Positions 1-8,480 of a stretch of 64,000 nucleotides of DNA are shown piece by piece; position 1 is the first letter of the stretch; every line of letters begins with the position of its first letter. Origin of the DNA: Promethearchaeia archaeon (lineage in GTDB: Archaea > Asgardarchaeota > Lokiarchaeia > Sigyniarchaeales > SOKP01). The notes under the pieces were generated by a model. That model had not been told where the DNA came from. It did not search any database and worked only from the letters and a program-made list of their open reading frames with translations. Location of the stretch: positions 1-64,000 of the forward strand of contig JAHQWJ010000007.1 in NCBI GenBank assembly GCA_029856125.1, read 5' to 3'. Made by a program: the position numbers and the translations under genes.

Positions 1-123
1 CTTTGATTTCTTTTTTTCTTTTTTATATTATTTTTCCTTTCAGCTTTATAATTGGATATATATAAATAGAATAGAAGAGAGGAACTATAACTATTAAATA
101 GAAATTTATTTATAATAAATATA

Positions 124-1416
124 ATGCGCAAACGCAAATTAAATGAAATTGAATACTTAAACTGGCTTATTGGGCAGCCTTATAATATATGTATGGCTAT
201 TACAATTAAAGGGCATTTAAATAATGACTTACTACGGAAATCTTTAGAAAAAGTCCAAATAAAACATCCTATCTTACAAGCTCGGTTAGATGTGGATAAT
301 GAAGGACAACCTTATTTATTTTGGGGTCTTGAAGGTCTAATTCCAGTCGAAGTTATACCCCGAACACACGATGATCTCTGTAAGAAAATCGTAGAAGAAG
401 AATTTAATATCCCGTTTGAAACAGGTGTTAATAGCATTTCTCCATTAATCAGAGTTAAATTATTAACTTCAGAATCTCTCTCAGATATAGTTATAACCAT
501 ACCTCATGTTATAGGAGACGGTATGTCAATGCTATATCTTTTCCGGGATCTAGTTCTTTTTACGGTGAGTCCTAGGAAAAAAATTAAACCTCTTGAAGTA
601 ATAATGAATGCTGAAGATATTTTACCATTTTCTTATCGGAAAAAGATACCAAAAACTGCGAGAAAATTTAAAGCATTGGTTTGGCTTATTATGAAGCTGA
701 TAACCTTTCGAAATCTTTTTCGGAAAATCAAAAAAAAAAAATCAGAGAAAAATAAACCTAATATTGTTGATAGCAAGCAAAGGAGTCTTATAACTCGTGA
801 TTGGGTTTTAACTCTAGAACAATCGCAAACATTAATTAAAAAATGTAAAGAAGAAGGTGTAAGCGTACATAGCGCGTTGTGTACAATGTTCTTATCAGAC
901 TTCCCTGCAATATATAACGCTGTTAATTTAAGAAAGAAATTAGCGTATCCCGTAGGAGAATCTGTGGGGATATATGCCGGAAGATTAGAGGTAAAAGTTA
1001 AATACAAAAGAAGATCATCTTTTTGGAACACCGCTCAATTATATCATGAAAAATTAGTAGAAGGGCTGAAAAGTGAAAAAGTATTTAAAGTTTTTAAGTT
1101 AATTACGAGAAAAGTTCCATTTGAGGTATTTGAAGAGTTAATGTCATTAGATACAGCAGAAAGTAATCGTATTTGGATCACAAATCTTGGTTCTCTTGAT
1201 AAATTCAATGAACTCATCGCATCTAAAGGATTCATTATAAAAAATTTGTATGGAGGTGTTTCGCCAACTACCGGAGCGATCTTTGTTCCAGTTTTTACAA
1301 TAGATAAGAAAATCCATTTTCAATTGCATTGTTTAACACCACCTCATACAGAAGAAAAGATAGAAAAATATATCAATAACAGTCTTACTCAGTTAGAAAT
1401 AGCTCTTAATAATTAA
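124..1416 (+). CDS. Condensation-domain / O-acyltransferase-like protein
   Basis: This 430-residue soluble protein belongs to the CoA-dependent acyltransferase superfamily that includes NRPS condensation domains, PapA-type acyltransferases and alcohol acetyltransferases. The key visible motif is H-x3-D-G at residues 128-133 (PHVIGDG), the catalytic-histidine signature of the family. The N-terminal part (about 5-60) fits the usual first strand-helix unit, and the length matches a stand-alone acyltransferase. A lysine-rich, partly hydrophobic stretch at about 175-215 is unusual and may be an insertion. There is no carrier-protein or adenylation gene next to it, so a peptide-synthetase role is unlikely; acylation of a lipid or small alcohol is more plausible but is inferred. 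It is convergent with the CrtI-type flavoprotein gene that follows. Confidence 0.75.
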   Translation: MRKRKLNEIEYLNWLIGQPYNICMAITIKGHLNNDLLRKSLEKVQIKHPILQARLDVDNEGQPYLFWGLEGLIPVEVIPRTHDDLCKKIVEEEFNIPFETGVNSISPLIRVKLLTSESLSDIVITIPHVIGDGMSMLYLFRDLVLFTVSPRKKIKPLEVIMNAEDILPFSYRKKIPKTARKFKALVWLIMKLITFRNLFRKIKKKKSEKNKPNIVDSKQRSLITRDWVLTLEQSQTLIKKCKEEGVSVHSALCTMFLSDFPAIYNAVNLRKKLAYPVGESVGIYAGRLEVKVKYKRRSSFWNTAQLYHEKLVEGLKSEKVFKVFKLITRKVPFEVFEELMSLDTAESNRIWITNLGSLDKFNELIASKGFIIKNLYGGVSPTTGAIFVPVFTIDKKIHFQLHCLTPPHTEEKIEKYINNSLTQLEIALNN

Positions 1417-1460
1417 GGATTCGAGAAAGTTCTACTTAAATTTGTATTGTATCCTCAATG

Positions 1461-2969
1461 CTAACTATTTTCCTGCCTTAATATTAGTTCTGCTGCACTT
1501 CTTCCTGAATGTATAACTGCTGGGATGCCTGAAGGACCTGTCCAATGCCCAGCAATAAGTAATCCTTGTACGAATGGAATTATTTGCTTCCAAGATTTAA
1601 TTTGCGTATAATGCCATCCTACTGCAGCTCCATTATGGTTTAATGTGTATCGGTGCATTGTTATTGGTGTAGCGATATCAATATCCAATATGTGATTGCT
1701 TAAATCTGGGATAAGTTCTTCTGCTCTTTCAATTAACTTAAAGGCGAATTTTTCCTTCAATTTCTTATAATCTTCCCCTCTTTGTAGGTTAGGACCGGTT
1801 TTCCAATAGTCTTCGTAATCAAAGGTTGCAATGGTTGCCAACTGTATGCCATATGTGTTAGGCTCGACATTATCTGTTTTGTAATGTGGGATGGTAATAA
1901 CAAAACCTGCTTTCTCGGGATTATTGGGAACAAGATTTTCCTCTATTTTAAAGGACGATCCTGCGAAAAATTCTGATTTATTAAATCCATAGACTTCAGG
2001 ATTTATATCTAAAACAAGTGAAACTATAAAAAATGTATCAGAAAGCGGAACTGAATTAATTCGTTTTTTAAATTTACTTGGAACGAGTTCAGGTTTCAGG
2101 AACTTACAAAATGTTTGATGGGGGTCCACTGTAGAAACAACAAATTTTGATTTAAGTTCATTATTGTTTTTTAGTTTTACACCCACAATGTTCTTGTCTT
2201 GAACCATAATGTTACTAACCTCTTGAGAAAGGAGAATCTCTCCACCGTTTTTCTCTAACGCCTCAGAAAACGCTTGAGCAACCTTTTTAGCTCCTCCAAC
2301 AGGGTGGAAAGCTCTCTCATTCAAAGCAAATCCAATTAGGGCGAGCATTCCAACTGCAGAAATACCTTCTATTGGTGCTATTGAGTGGAGAGAACTCCGC
2401 AATCCCTTTAGTTCTTCTCCAGGAAATAGATCTTGTAGCAAACTTGCTGCTGACTTAAGGCCGTACCTAAAAATTCTCCGAGAATTGAGCAAAAACTTAA
2501 TTTTTGATATAAACTTCGGAAAAAAACTCAATAATTCTTGATTTTGATATTTCATTGAACTTATCTCGTGATCAATATCTAAGGATAATCGAATTAACTT
2601 ATCTAGTGATTCTTCCTTAACATTAGGAAAAGACCTTTTAATTGCATTCTTAAACTCTTCTTTATCCTTTGTTAATATAATATCAGAGTCATTTGTTGTG
2701 TTAATATAATGAGATAAAGGTTCATGAGGATCAAATTTTAAGGGTGGCATGTTTAATTCTTCTAGCGCTTTATTTACATCTTGTGGTCCAATCGTCCAAT
2801 GAGCTGTGATATCAAAAATAATTCCCTTTCTTATAAAAGACGTCCAATACCCTCCGGGGAGAGAATTTTGTTCAATAACAATTACTTTTTTACCTGCTTT
2901 AGCGAGATAAGCTCCAGCAGTTAGACCAGTAATTCCTCCTCCAATAATTATGGTGTGATAATCAGTCAT
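1461..2969 (-). CDS. CrtI/carotenoid-isomerase-type FAD-dependent oxidoreductase
   Basis: This 502-residue flavoprotein has an N-terminal dinucleotide-binding fold with GGGITG at residues 10-15, followed by an acidic residue ending the second strand (VIVIE). A second FAD-contact region near the C-terminus reads AGHWTGPSGIPAVIHSGR. Size and both motifs fit the phytoene desaturase / prolycopene isomerase / retinol saturase group. The exact substrate cannot be read from sequence; in archaea such proteins can act on isoprenoid chains. The start ATG is directly followed by the Rossmann strand. The gene stands alone and no carotenoid synthesis genes (crtB, crtY) are visible nearby, so a carotenoid role is not supported by context. 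Confidence 0.8.
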   Translation of the reverse strand: MTDYHTIIIGGGITGLTAGAYLAKAGKKVIVIEQNSLPGGYWTSFIRKGIIFDITAHWTIGPQDVNKALEELNMPPLKFDPHEPLSHYINTTNDSDIILTKDKEEFKNAIKRSFPNVKEESLDKLIRLSLDIDHEISSMKYQNQELLSFFPKFISKIKFLLNSRRIFRYGLKSAASLLQDLFPGEELKGLRSSLHSIAPIEGISAVGMLALIGFALNERAFHPVGGAKKVAQAFSEALEKNGGEILLSQEVSNIMVQDKNIVGVKLKNNNELKSKFVVSTVDPHQTFCKFLKPELVPSKFKKRINSVPLSDTFFIVSLVLDINPEVYGFNKSEFFAGSSFKIEENLVPNNPEKAGFVITIPHYKTDNVEPNTYGIQLATIATFDYEDYWKTGPNLQRGEDYKKLKEKFAFKLIERAEELIPDLSNHILDIDIATPITMHRYTLNHNGAAVGWHYTQIKSWKQIIPFVQGLLIAGHWTGPSGIPAVIHSGRSAAELILRQENS

Positions 2970-3047
2970 GTTTGTACTCCTATTTTTCTAACCTCTAAAT
3001 TTTTTAATAATTTTCAAGTTAAGATGATGCCCAACCTTTTTTTAAAA

Positions 3048-3508
3048 TTATAGAAAAAATGAGACAGCATTATCTAATTTATCAAAAATTCCAATTGTAA
3101 TAATTTTTTCTGGTTTTATAATAATTCTGGTTGATTGTTCAAAACCTTCCGCCGTTAACTTTTTATATATTTTTTTTGTAATCCAACCGTGATATGAAAG
3201 GAATTCTTCAAAATTTTCTTGATTTAAAGGACCTAACTCTGCCTTACCTTTCATATAATTGCTTTAGGAATCTTTAGGAGCCCCGTTGCATCAAATGTTA
3301 ACCAAACGCGATCGTTCTGCTTGATATTACTAATTTTTTTTGTTTTTTTTTTTTCTATGATTATTATGTCTAATTCGGAAGTTACCGTGTGCTGAACGAT
3401 GGTTGTATGAGGTTCTCCCTCAGAACAGGTACTTAGCATACAGAATGTAACACCAGAGATTACATTCCTAATTTTTTTCTTATGATCTTCATTAATTTTT
3501 TCAATCAT
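3048..3508 (-). pseudogene. Split pyridoxamine 5'-phosphate oxidase (PPOX) family gene
   Basis: Two consecutive reading frames together encode one FMN-binding split-barrel protein of about 153 residues. The first (3508 down to 3251, 85 aa) carries the N-terminal barrel strands, including CMLSTCSEGEPHTT, and ends just after WLTFDATGLLKIPKAII. The second (3254 down to 3048, 68 aa) begins MKGKAELG, which is the next strand of the same barrel. The frames meet in an ATATGA overlap. One extra T in the ATTATATGA context would restore a single frame, so a one-base deletion is the simplest explanation. Translational coupling through ATGA, or a sequencing error, cannot be excluded. PPOX-family proteins bind flavins or F420. 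Confidence 0.65.
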
Positions 3509-3647
3509 TTTTTTTCACTATAGGACATATGTTGAAACTTAAGAATTATAGAAACTTGGAACAATTATAAAAATTATCAAAGAAAAATCTCTCTTCACTA
3601 GAATTTTCTAGGAAAAAACTTTTCAGTCATCTTAAATTCCATAATTA

Positions 3648-4298
3648 ATGGATATAGCTGTCATACTTATTACTTACGGCATTTTGTTTATCGGAGAGTT
3701 AGGAGATAAAACGCAATTAATTGTGTTTAACCTCGCTTTAGAGTATAAAAAGTTCTATAAAGTGGGAATCGGTGCGACTCTCGGATTCGCAGTAATCGTA
3801 ACTATAGGAATTGTTTTTGGTTCGTTAATTACAGAGTTTGTTCCTTTGGGACTAATATCTTTAATTTCTGGGCTATTATTTATTGCAATTGGCTTATTTG
3901 AATTGCGGAACATAAAATCGCTTTATTTAAATGAGAGGGGATTAAAATCCGATAATAACCGTATTAAGCAAACCAATAGTGAAAAAGAAGAAATAGAATC
4001 TAAAAATGATGCTAAGTTTGGGTGGCTTAAAAAAAATCCATACCTTGCTGGGTTTGGGTTTATATTTCTTATGGAATTAGGAGATAAAACCCAGCTTTTA
4101 ACGATAACACTCGCCTCAATCTATGCTGCCCCATTCGAAGTTTGGTTAGGTGCATTTTTAGCTCTTGTTAGCGTAGCTTGGATTGGTATTTTTGCCGGTG
4201 CCGCAATTGCTAAAAAAGTTCCCAAATTTTATCTTAAAGTGGTTGCCGTGTCAATTTTTATCTTAGTAGGCATACTGGTTTTGATAAGCGCTTTTTAA
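3648..4298 (+). CDS. GDT1/TMEM165-family cation transporter
   Basis: This 216-residue membrane protein has the internal duplication and paired signature of the UPF0016 (GDT1/TMEM165) family. ELGDKTQL appears in the first half (about residue 17) and again in the second half. The family has about six or seven membrane helices in two inverted halves and moves Ca2+ or Mn2+, probably in exchange for protons, with the acidic motif residues lining the path. A charged cytoplasmic linker (about residues 95-125) separates the halves. The gene is transcribed away from the split PPOX gene and is single. Direction and ion specificity are not readable. Confidence 0.92.
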   Translation: MDIAVILITYGILFIGELGDKTQLIVFNLALEYKKFYKVGIGATLGFAVIVTIGIVFGSLITEFVPLGLISLISGLLFIAIGLFELRNIKSLYLNERGLKSDNNRIKQTNSEKEEIESKNDAKFGWLKKNPYLAGFGFIFLMELGDKTQLLTITLASIYAAPFEVWLGAFLALVSVAWIGIFAGAAIAKKVPKFYLKVVAVSIFILVGILVLISAF

Positions 4299-4363
4299 GT
4301 CTTTTTTTTACTCCATAGTATTTCTTTTTTTCCATTTCCAAGCATTTTTATTATGCTTTGGAA

Positions 4364-4852
4364 TCACACTTCTTTATCAACGCCTTTAATCCAGACGATA
4401 GCCTTTTCCTTGTTTTCATCGGATTCTTTCTTCAAAGGTTGCTGAAAAGAAATGCTTTCAACTATGTTGGCATTTTTTAGAGCTTCCTTAAATCTTTCCA
4501 TTGCTTTTACTCCGTCTCCTGCGTGACACATCCAAAGTGCTACCTTTTTACCTGTGAGGTCAAACTTAGACAAGAATGAACGCATAGGTGGACTAATATT
4601 CCACGCCCACACCGGTGTTCCTAGAATTATAAGGTCGTATTCAAGGGGATTAATATCAAAGTCCATTAATTTTGGTGTTTTTTTCATGGTAGACTGATAC
4701 CCGCCCCACATAAATCTCGTACCGCTACCAGCTTTAAGCTCTTTAATAGGCTTTAATTCGAGAATATCGGCTTCAATTGTATCCCTTAGAGCTTCCGCAA
4801 TAAACTGCGTATTGCCCGTCAGAGAATAGTAAACTATCAATATTTTTGACAT
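4364..4852 (-). CDS. Flavodoxin-family protein
   Basis: This 162-residue cytoplasmic FMN protein starts with a beta strand and the phosphate-binding loop SLTGNT (about residues 10-15). A second flavin-contact region, GTPVWAWNISPPMRSFL, lies near residue 78. Flavodoxin-like proteins carry electrons or reduce quinones. The gene lies 18 bases downstream of the TetR gene on the same strand, so the two probably form an operon in which the regulator controls a redox or detoxification function. No heme, iron-sulfur or other partner gene is adjacent. Confidence 0.88.
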   Translation of the reverse strand: MSKILIVYYSLTGNTQFIAEALRDTIEADILELKPIKELKAGSGTRFMWGGYQSTMKKTPKLMDFDINPLEYDLIILGTPVWAWNISPPMRSFLSKFDLTGKKVALWMCHAGDGVKAMERFKEALKNANIVESISFQQPLKKESDENKEKAIVWIKGVDKEV

Positions 4853-4870
4853 TTTTTATACCTCTTTTTT

Positions 4871-5554
4871 TTAGTCTTCTCTTGGTTTCAATCCTTCTGC
4901 GATCATTTCAAACACAAAATCTATAATATCATCGCCATCGAACTCCATTGTTTCCAATGTTTTCTGATGTTGCTCTAGTTCTTTCATGATTCCACTGGTC
5001 ACCATAAATAACGTGAATCCAATCAAAAAGGGATCTTTGTCAGAGCGTATAGATCTAATTTTTATAGCTTTGATGATGACATCTCTAAATTGTTCTCCAT
5101 ATGCTTCGCTTCTATTTAGGTACTCCTTTTCATTTGCTGTGAGGTTATCCTTCGCTTTTTGAGCAACATTTGGAAGTTTTATAGCAATGTCGTGAAAAAT
5201 ATGGGCGTAATCGGGATAATTCTTAGTAAATTCGTAATATGCGTACCCAACAGCCTTTAATTGATCTACACCAGGATCCTTGCTCTCAACGAAATATTTA
5301 GTGTAATCAATTATAATTTCATATGCTTTCGTTCCAATAGCTAGATACAAATCATCTTTTGATTTAAAGTAATTATAAAGCGTTCCCTTGCTGAATTCTG
5401 CTTCATTAGCAATTTGACTCATAGTTGTGTCTTCGTAACCATTAGCGAGAAATAATTTTTCTGCGGCTTCAATTATATTTTGTTTCCTTAAATCTGTTTC
5501 CCTTTGTTTTCTGCTTGTTTTCTTATCTTCAATATTATCCATTTTATACACCAT
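4871..5554 (-). CDS. TetR/AcrR-family transcriptional repressor
   Basis: This 227-residue regulator has the N-terminal TetR helix-turn-helix, with the typical core YEDTTMSQIANEAEFSKG followed by TLYNYFKSKDDLY (about residues 40-75). The rest is a helical ligand-binding and dimerisation domain without recognisable ligand signature. It is the first gene of a probable two-gene operon with the flavodoxin. Its upstream region contains two copies of GTTCAA-N4-TGACC flanking a TATA-like box, so autoregulation is likely. The start codon is ATG at the right end; an internal ATG five codons later is also possible. Confidence 0.9.
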   Translation of the reverse strand: MVYKMDNIEDKKTSRKQRETDLRKQNIIEAAEKLFLANGYEDTTMSQIANEAEFSKGTLYNYFKSKDDLYLAIGTKAYEIIIDYTKYFVESKDPGVDQLKAVGYAYYEFTKNYPDYAHIFHDIAIKLPNVAQKAKDNLTANEKEYLNRSEAYGEQFRDVIIKAIKIRSIRSDKDPFLIGFTLFMVTSGIMKELEQHQKTLETMEFDGDDIIDFVFEMIAEGLKPRED

Positions 5555-5574
5555 AAAAACTTAAATGACTATCA

Positions 5575-5665
5575 GTTCAAGTTTTGACCAAGAGTCTATT
5601 ATTAAGTAACAATAATCAGAATACTATATAAACTTTTGGTTCAAAAAATGACCGTTGGTCAAAAA
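5575..5665 (-). promoter_or_regulatory. Promoter and paired operator-like repeats of the TetR-flavodoxin operon
   Basis: GTTCAA-N4-TGACC occurs at 5575-5589 and again at 5639-5653. The second copy runs into a palindrome, TGACCGTTGGTCA, at 5649-5661. TTTTGACCAA (5582-5591) and TTGGTCAAAA (5655-5664) are also inverted copies of each other. On the minus strand, TTTATATAG (about 5622-5631) between the copies looks like an archaeal TATA box. The operators would therefore bracket the promoter, as expected for TetR self-repression. That the adjacent TetR protein binds here is inferred. Confidence 0.6.
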
Positions 5666-5672
5666 CATTTTA

Positions 5673-6323
5673 TTAACAAACAATATATCCTTGATCTTCC
5701 CAAGCTTTTCTCATTACAGAATTCCGTTTTAGATATTCATTAATTACTTCTTTTGAGACATTATTTAAAGGACAGCTAAAATTAGGACATTTTGAACAAC
5801 TCAAGAAATGCATTGAGATAAACCATATTAGTGATAAAACTAATGATATCCAAAAATAGATATATAATTCAGTTATAATAAATAAAATTAGAGGAATGAT
5901 CGCAAACAAGGCTATACTTATTAAAAATTGAATCTTCTCAGAGCTAGACATAGGAGCAGGATTATATTTCCATGCTTTATGGATTCCATAGTTAGCATAA
6001 CATTTTACATACTTATCTTCCTCGAAAGCATAGTAAGGACAGTGGCTACAGAGGATTTTATTTTCCCAAAATTGAAAAAAAACTATTAAATAAACAATAT
6101 ACCCTACAGAGAACGCGATTAATAAAGTAAGATTAATTTTCCTCGAAAAAAAGCCAAATGACAATCCCAAAATCCAAGTAACCCATACGCTCAAAACAGG
6201 AACAACAAAGCAAATTGTATCTTTAATATTAAATGAGCACATTAATTTTCCATTTACAGAGCAGCTTTCACAATTTGAATACTCTTCATCACATATTTTA
6301 CGAGTTTGAGCTTTTACTTTCAT
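5673..6323 (-). CDS. Cysteine-rich polytopic membrane protein of unknown function
   Basis: I do not recognise this 216-residue protein. It has three cysteine clusters separated by pairs of hydrophobic segments: an N-terminal cluster (CDEEYSNCESCSVNG, then C), a middle cluster (CSHCPYY, then KCYANYG) and a C-terminal cluster (CSKCPNFSCPLNN). Roughly four membrane helices lie between them (about residues 35-80 and 130-175). CxxCP repeats of this kind could bind iron-sulfur clusters or zinc on one membrane face, which would suit membrane electron transfer or metal sensing, but that is speculation. It lies just upstream of the TetR operon on the same strand with its own spacing. Confidence 0.75.
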   Translation of the reverse strand: MKVKAQTRKICDEEYSNCESCSVNGKLMCSFNIKDTICFVVPVLSVWVTWILGLSFGFFSRKINLTLLIAFSVGYIVYLIVFFQFWENKILCSHCPYYAFEEDKYVKCYANYGIHKAWKYNPAPMSSSEKIQFLISIALFAIIPLILFIITELYIYFWISLVLSLIWFISMHFLSCSKCPNFSCPLNNVSKEVINEYLKRNSVMRKAWEDQGYIVC

Positions 6324-6416
6324 AAAAGTTTGCTCCTTCTATCTTAAGAATCAAAAAAAAGAATCTTCCTTGCTTTCAATGGTTTTCTCATAGCTCTAAT
6401 ATTTTTGATGAATATT

Positions 6417-7049
6417 TTATTGTTTTGATTTTCGGTTTTTTTTCTCTTTTTTCCTCTTTTTCTTCCCAATTAAAGCATTTTTCTTTGCTTTTCGAGATGA
6501 GCTAGTTATTGCCGGTTCTGTTGGAGGAGGAGAGCGTTCTAACATTAATTTTGAGATTGCTTCAAACATTTTTTCTACATTTTTCCCAGATTTAATGCTG
6601 CATTCAATAAAACCATCTAATTCAAGTAAGTTTGCTAGTCTTCTACCCTCTTCAGCAGTAATCTGTCTTTCTTTTTCTGAGTCTGGGATAATCCCTACGG
6701 CTATTATAGGCAAAACTTCTTCCTTAGTAAGTTCTTCCTTAACAAGAGTAAGCCAAAAATTAATATTGGTAAGAGAAGATTTCTCAGTAACATCGTAAAC
6801 AAATAAACATCCTCGAGCATAGCTAATATAAGTAGGAAGGAAAGATCTAAACCTCTCTTCGCCGCTTATATCCCACATCTGTAATTTTATCTTATAATTC
6901 TCTACTGAAAGGCTTTTCACTTCGAAATCTACGCCAATTGTATCCTCTTTGCCTTCGGAAAATAAGTTAATCATAAATTTTTGAGTCAACATCTTTTTCC
7001 CTTCAGTATCGTCGCCAAATAATAAGATTTTAAAATTAGCATCATACAT
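6417..7049 (-). CDS. Ras/Rab-like small GTPase with degenerate nucleotide-binding motifs
   Basis: This 210-residue protein has the Rab-type fold order: P-loop region GDDTEGKK (12-19), TIGVDFEVKS switch I (about 37-46), WDISGEERF switch II (59-67) and a CSIKSG region matching SAK. Three catalytic motifs are altered. The P-loop residue after GK is lysine instead of serine or threonine, the NKxD motif is replaced by VGIIPD (118-123), and the switch II glutamine position is glutamate. It may bind nucleotide weakly or act as a pseudo-GTPase. The C-terminal 25 residues are almost all lysine and arginine, a possible electrostatic membrane anchor, with no cysteine for prenylation. Confidence 0.88.
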   Translation of the reverse strand: MYDANFKILLFGDDTEGKKMLTQKFMINLFSEGKEDTIGVDFEVKSLSVENYKIKLQMWDISGEERFRSFLPTYISYARGCLFVYDVTEKSSLTNINFWLTLVKEELTKEEVLPIIAVGIIPDSEKERQITAEEGRRLANLLELDGFIECSIKSGKNVEKMFEAISKLMLERSPPPTEPAITSSSRKAKKNALIGKKKRKKEKKNRKSKQ

Positions 7050-7156
7050 CGTTTTTGATTACCTCAAATGTATAATATGAATGTATATTCCTAATCTATA
7101 TAACTTTTTATAAAAAACAGATAAATGAAGAGAATAAAAAAAAAAGTATTTATTAT

Positions 7157-7645
7157 TTAAGCAGGATAAGATTGTATCCATAGTGAAGCTTGTCTGATAA
7201 AGTTCCCTACCCTTTCCGTAAGTACAACAACTGTAATATTATATATTCCTGGCGTGGTTAAAGTAAAAAAGTGCTGTAGTGAGACGGTGGAGTATTCATA
7301 ATTAGTGTTGCTTTCCAAACCTCCAGTTCGAGCCCATGGCATCTCAGTTTGTTGTACATCGTTTATCATAAAGTAAAACCAGAGATCCGAATAACTAGCA
7401 ACATCACCAAGACATCTTGCGCTACAGGTAAATAACAGATGAAGAGACACTGGACCCCCAGATTCAAAGACTAATGCTAAATTTGGAATAGGTATATATA
7501 CCATAGCGGGATTAGGTGTGAACTCAGTGTCATGATAACTATAGTAATTTGTAGGTTGGTTAATAAAACTGACAAATCCCAATCCTAATCCACTTGCTCC
7601 GAGCAGTAAAGCTAATAATCCGAGGATAATTCCTCCTTTCCCCAT
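7157..7645 (-). CDS. Membrane-anchored extracytoplasmic protein
   Basis: I do not recognise a named family. The 162-residue protein starts with a glycine-rich hydrophobic segment (residues 4-27) suited to a signal anchor. The remainder has no further membrane helix and is rich in alternating hydrophobic and polar residues with a final strand pattern (GIYNITVVVLT), consistent with a secreted beta-sandwich. Two cysteines (FTCSARC, about residues 73-77) are close enough to form a disulfide outside the cell. It is a single gene between the degenerate GTPase and the DUF998 protein. Confidence 0.7.
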   Translation of the reverse strand: MGKGGIILGLLALLLGASGLGLGFVSFINQPTNYYSYHDTEFTPNPAMVYIPIPNLALVFESGGPVSLHLLFTCSARCLGDVASYSDLWFYFMINDVQQTEMPWARTGGLESNTNYEYSTVSLQHFFTLTTPGIYNITVVVLTERVGNFIRQASLWIQSYPA

Positions 7646-7838
7646 AATTCTATAACCTCATTATAAAAATATTTAGTTTGTTACTTTTTTGTAGATTATA
7701 AGAATCAATTACCTAACCACTATTATAAATTTTTAGTACCTGGTTTTAAAAAATCTAATTGCAGAACACTAAACATAGTATCCGATTGATAATTGAAGAG
7801 TAGTAAAGTTTAATTTTAAAATACAAAATTAAAGAATT

Positions 7839-8447
7839 ATGATACTATTTCAAATTTTGGCAATTTGTGGAATGCTTAGTCCGATCGTATATACTGCGAT
7901 GTGGATATATGTTGGCAGTTTAGATTCGGAATACAGTCATATTCGAGACGATATTAGTTCACTTTTTGCAATAGACGCCCCTAACCAACGCTTAGCGCAA
8001 ATATTTATAATAGTTTCCAGCGTACTATTATTTGTATTTTATCTTGGATTGCATGATGGCTTAAACGATGGAGGAGGGTCAATTATCGGACCAATTTTAC
8101 TTGTTATTAGCTCAATTTTAGGAGTTCTCGTTGCTATCTTTTTTCCTCTTGATGTTGGAGGTGAAATAAAGACTTACAAGGGTAAAATGCACATACTCCT
8201 TGTGGTTGCATCGGGAATATTAACGATTATAGGGATGGTGGCGCTGTGGCTTCGATTACAATTCGTAGTAGCCTGGAGTGCTTTTGCTATCTTTTCACTA
8301 ATAATGGCTATAGTTTCATTAATTCTTATAATTATATCAGGTATCTTTGCAACAGGTAAATACCGGGGGATATTAGAAAGATTTGGAGTGACCCCTTATC
8401 AGCTTTACTACTTTGTTCTTGGTCTGATGGTATTTCTGGTTAACTAA
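7839..8447 (+). CDS. DUF998-family membrane protein
   Basis: This 202-residue protein has about six hydrophobic helices. It fits the DUF998 family through the extracellular loop after the first helix (SEYSHIRDDISSLFA), the FFPLDVGGE segment after the third helix and the conserved GKMHILL start of the fourth. DUF998 proteins have no settled function. The start ATG is preceded by an A-rich leader. The gene stands alone, convergent with fpg downstream. Confidence 0.8.
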   Translation: MILFQILAICGMLSPIVYTAMWIYVGSLDSEYSHIRDDISSLFAIDAPNQRLAQIFIIVSSVLLFVFYLGLHDGLNDGGGSIIGPILLVISSILGVLVAIFFPLDVGGEIKTYKGKMHILLVVASGILTIIGMVALWLRLQFVVAWSAFAIFSLIMAIVSLILIIISGIFATGKYRGILERFGVTPYQLYYFVLGLMVFLVN

Positions 8448-8480
8448 TCAAAAAAAATCAAAATACTCATAGATATTTCA

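Noticed and set aside
1-123. Possible coding tail of a gene crossing the left edge
   Set aside because: The bases are T-rich and AT-rich with stops in every frame, more like a terminator and promoter than coding DNA.
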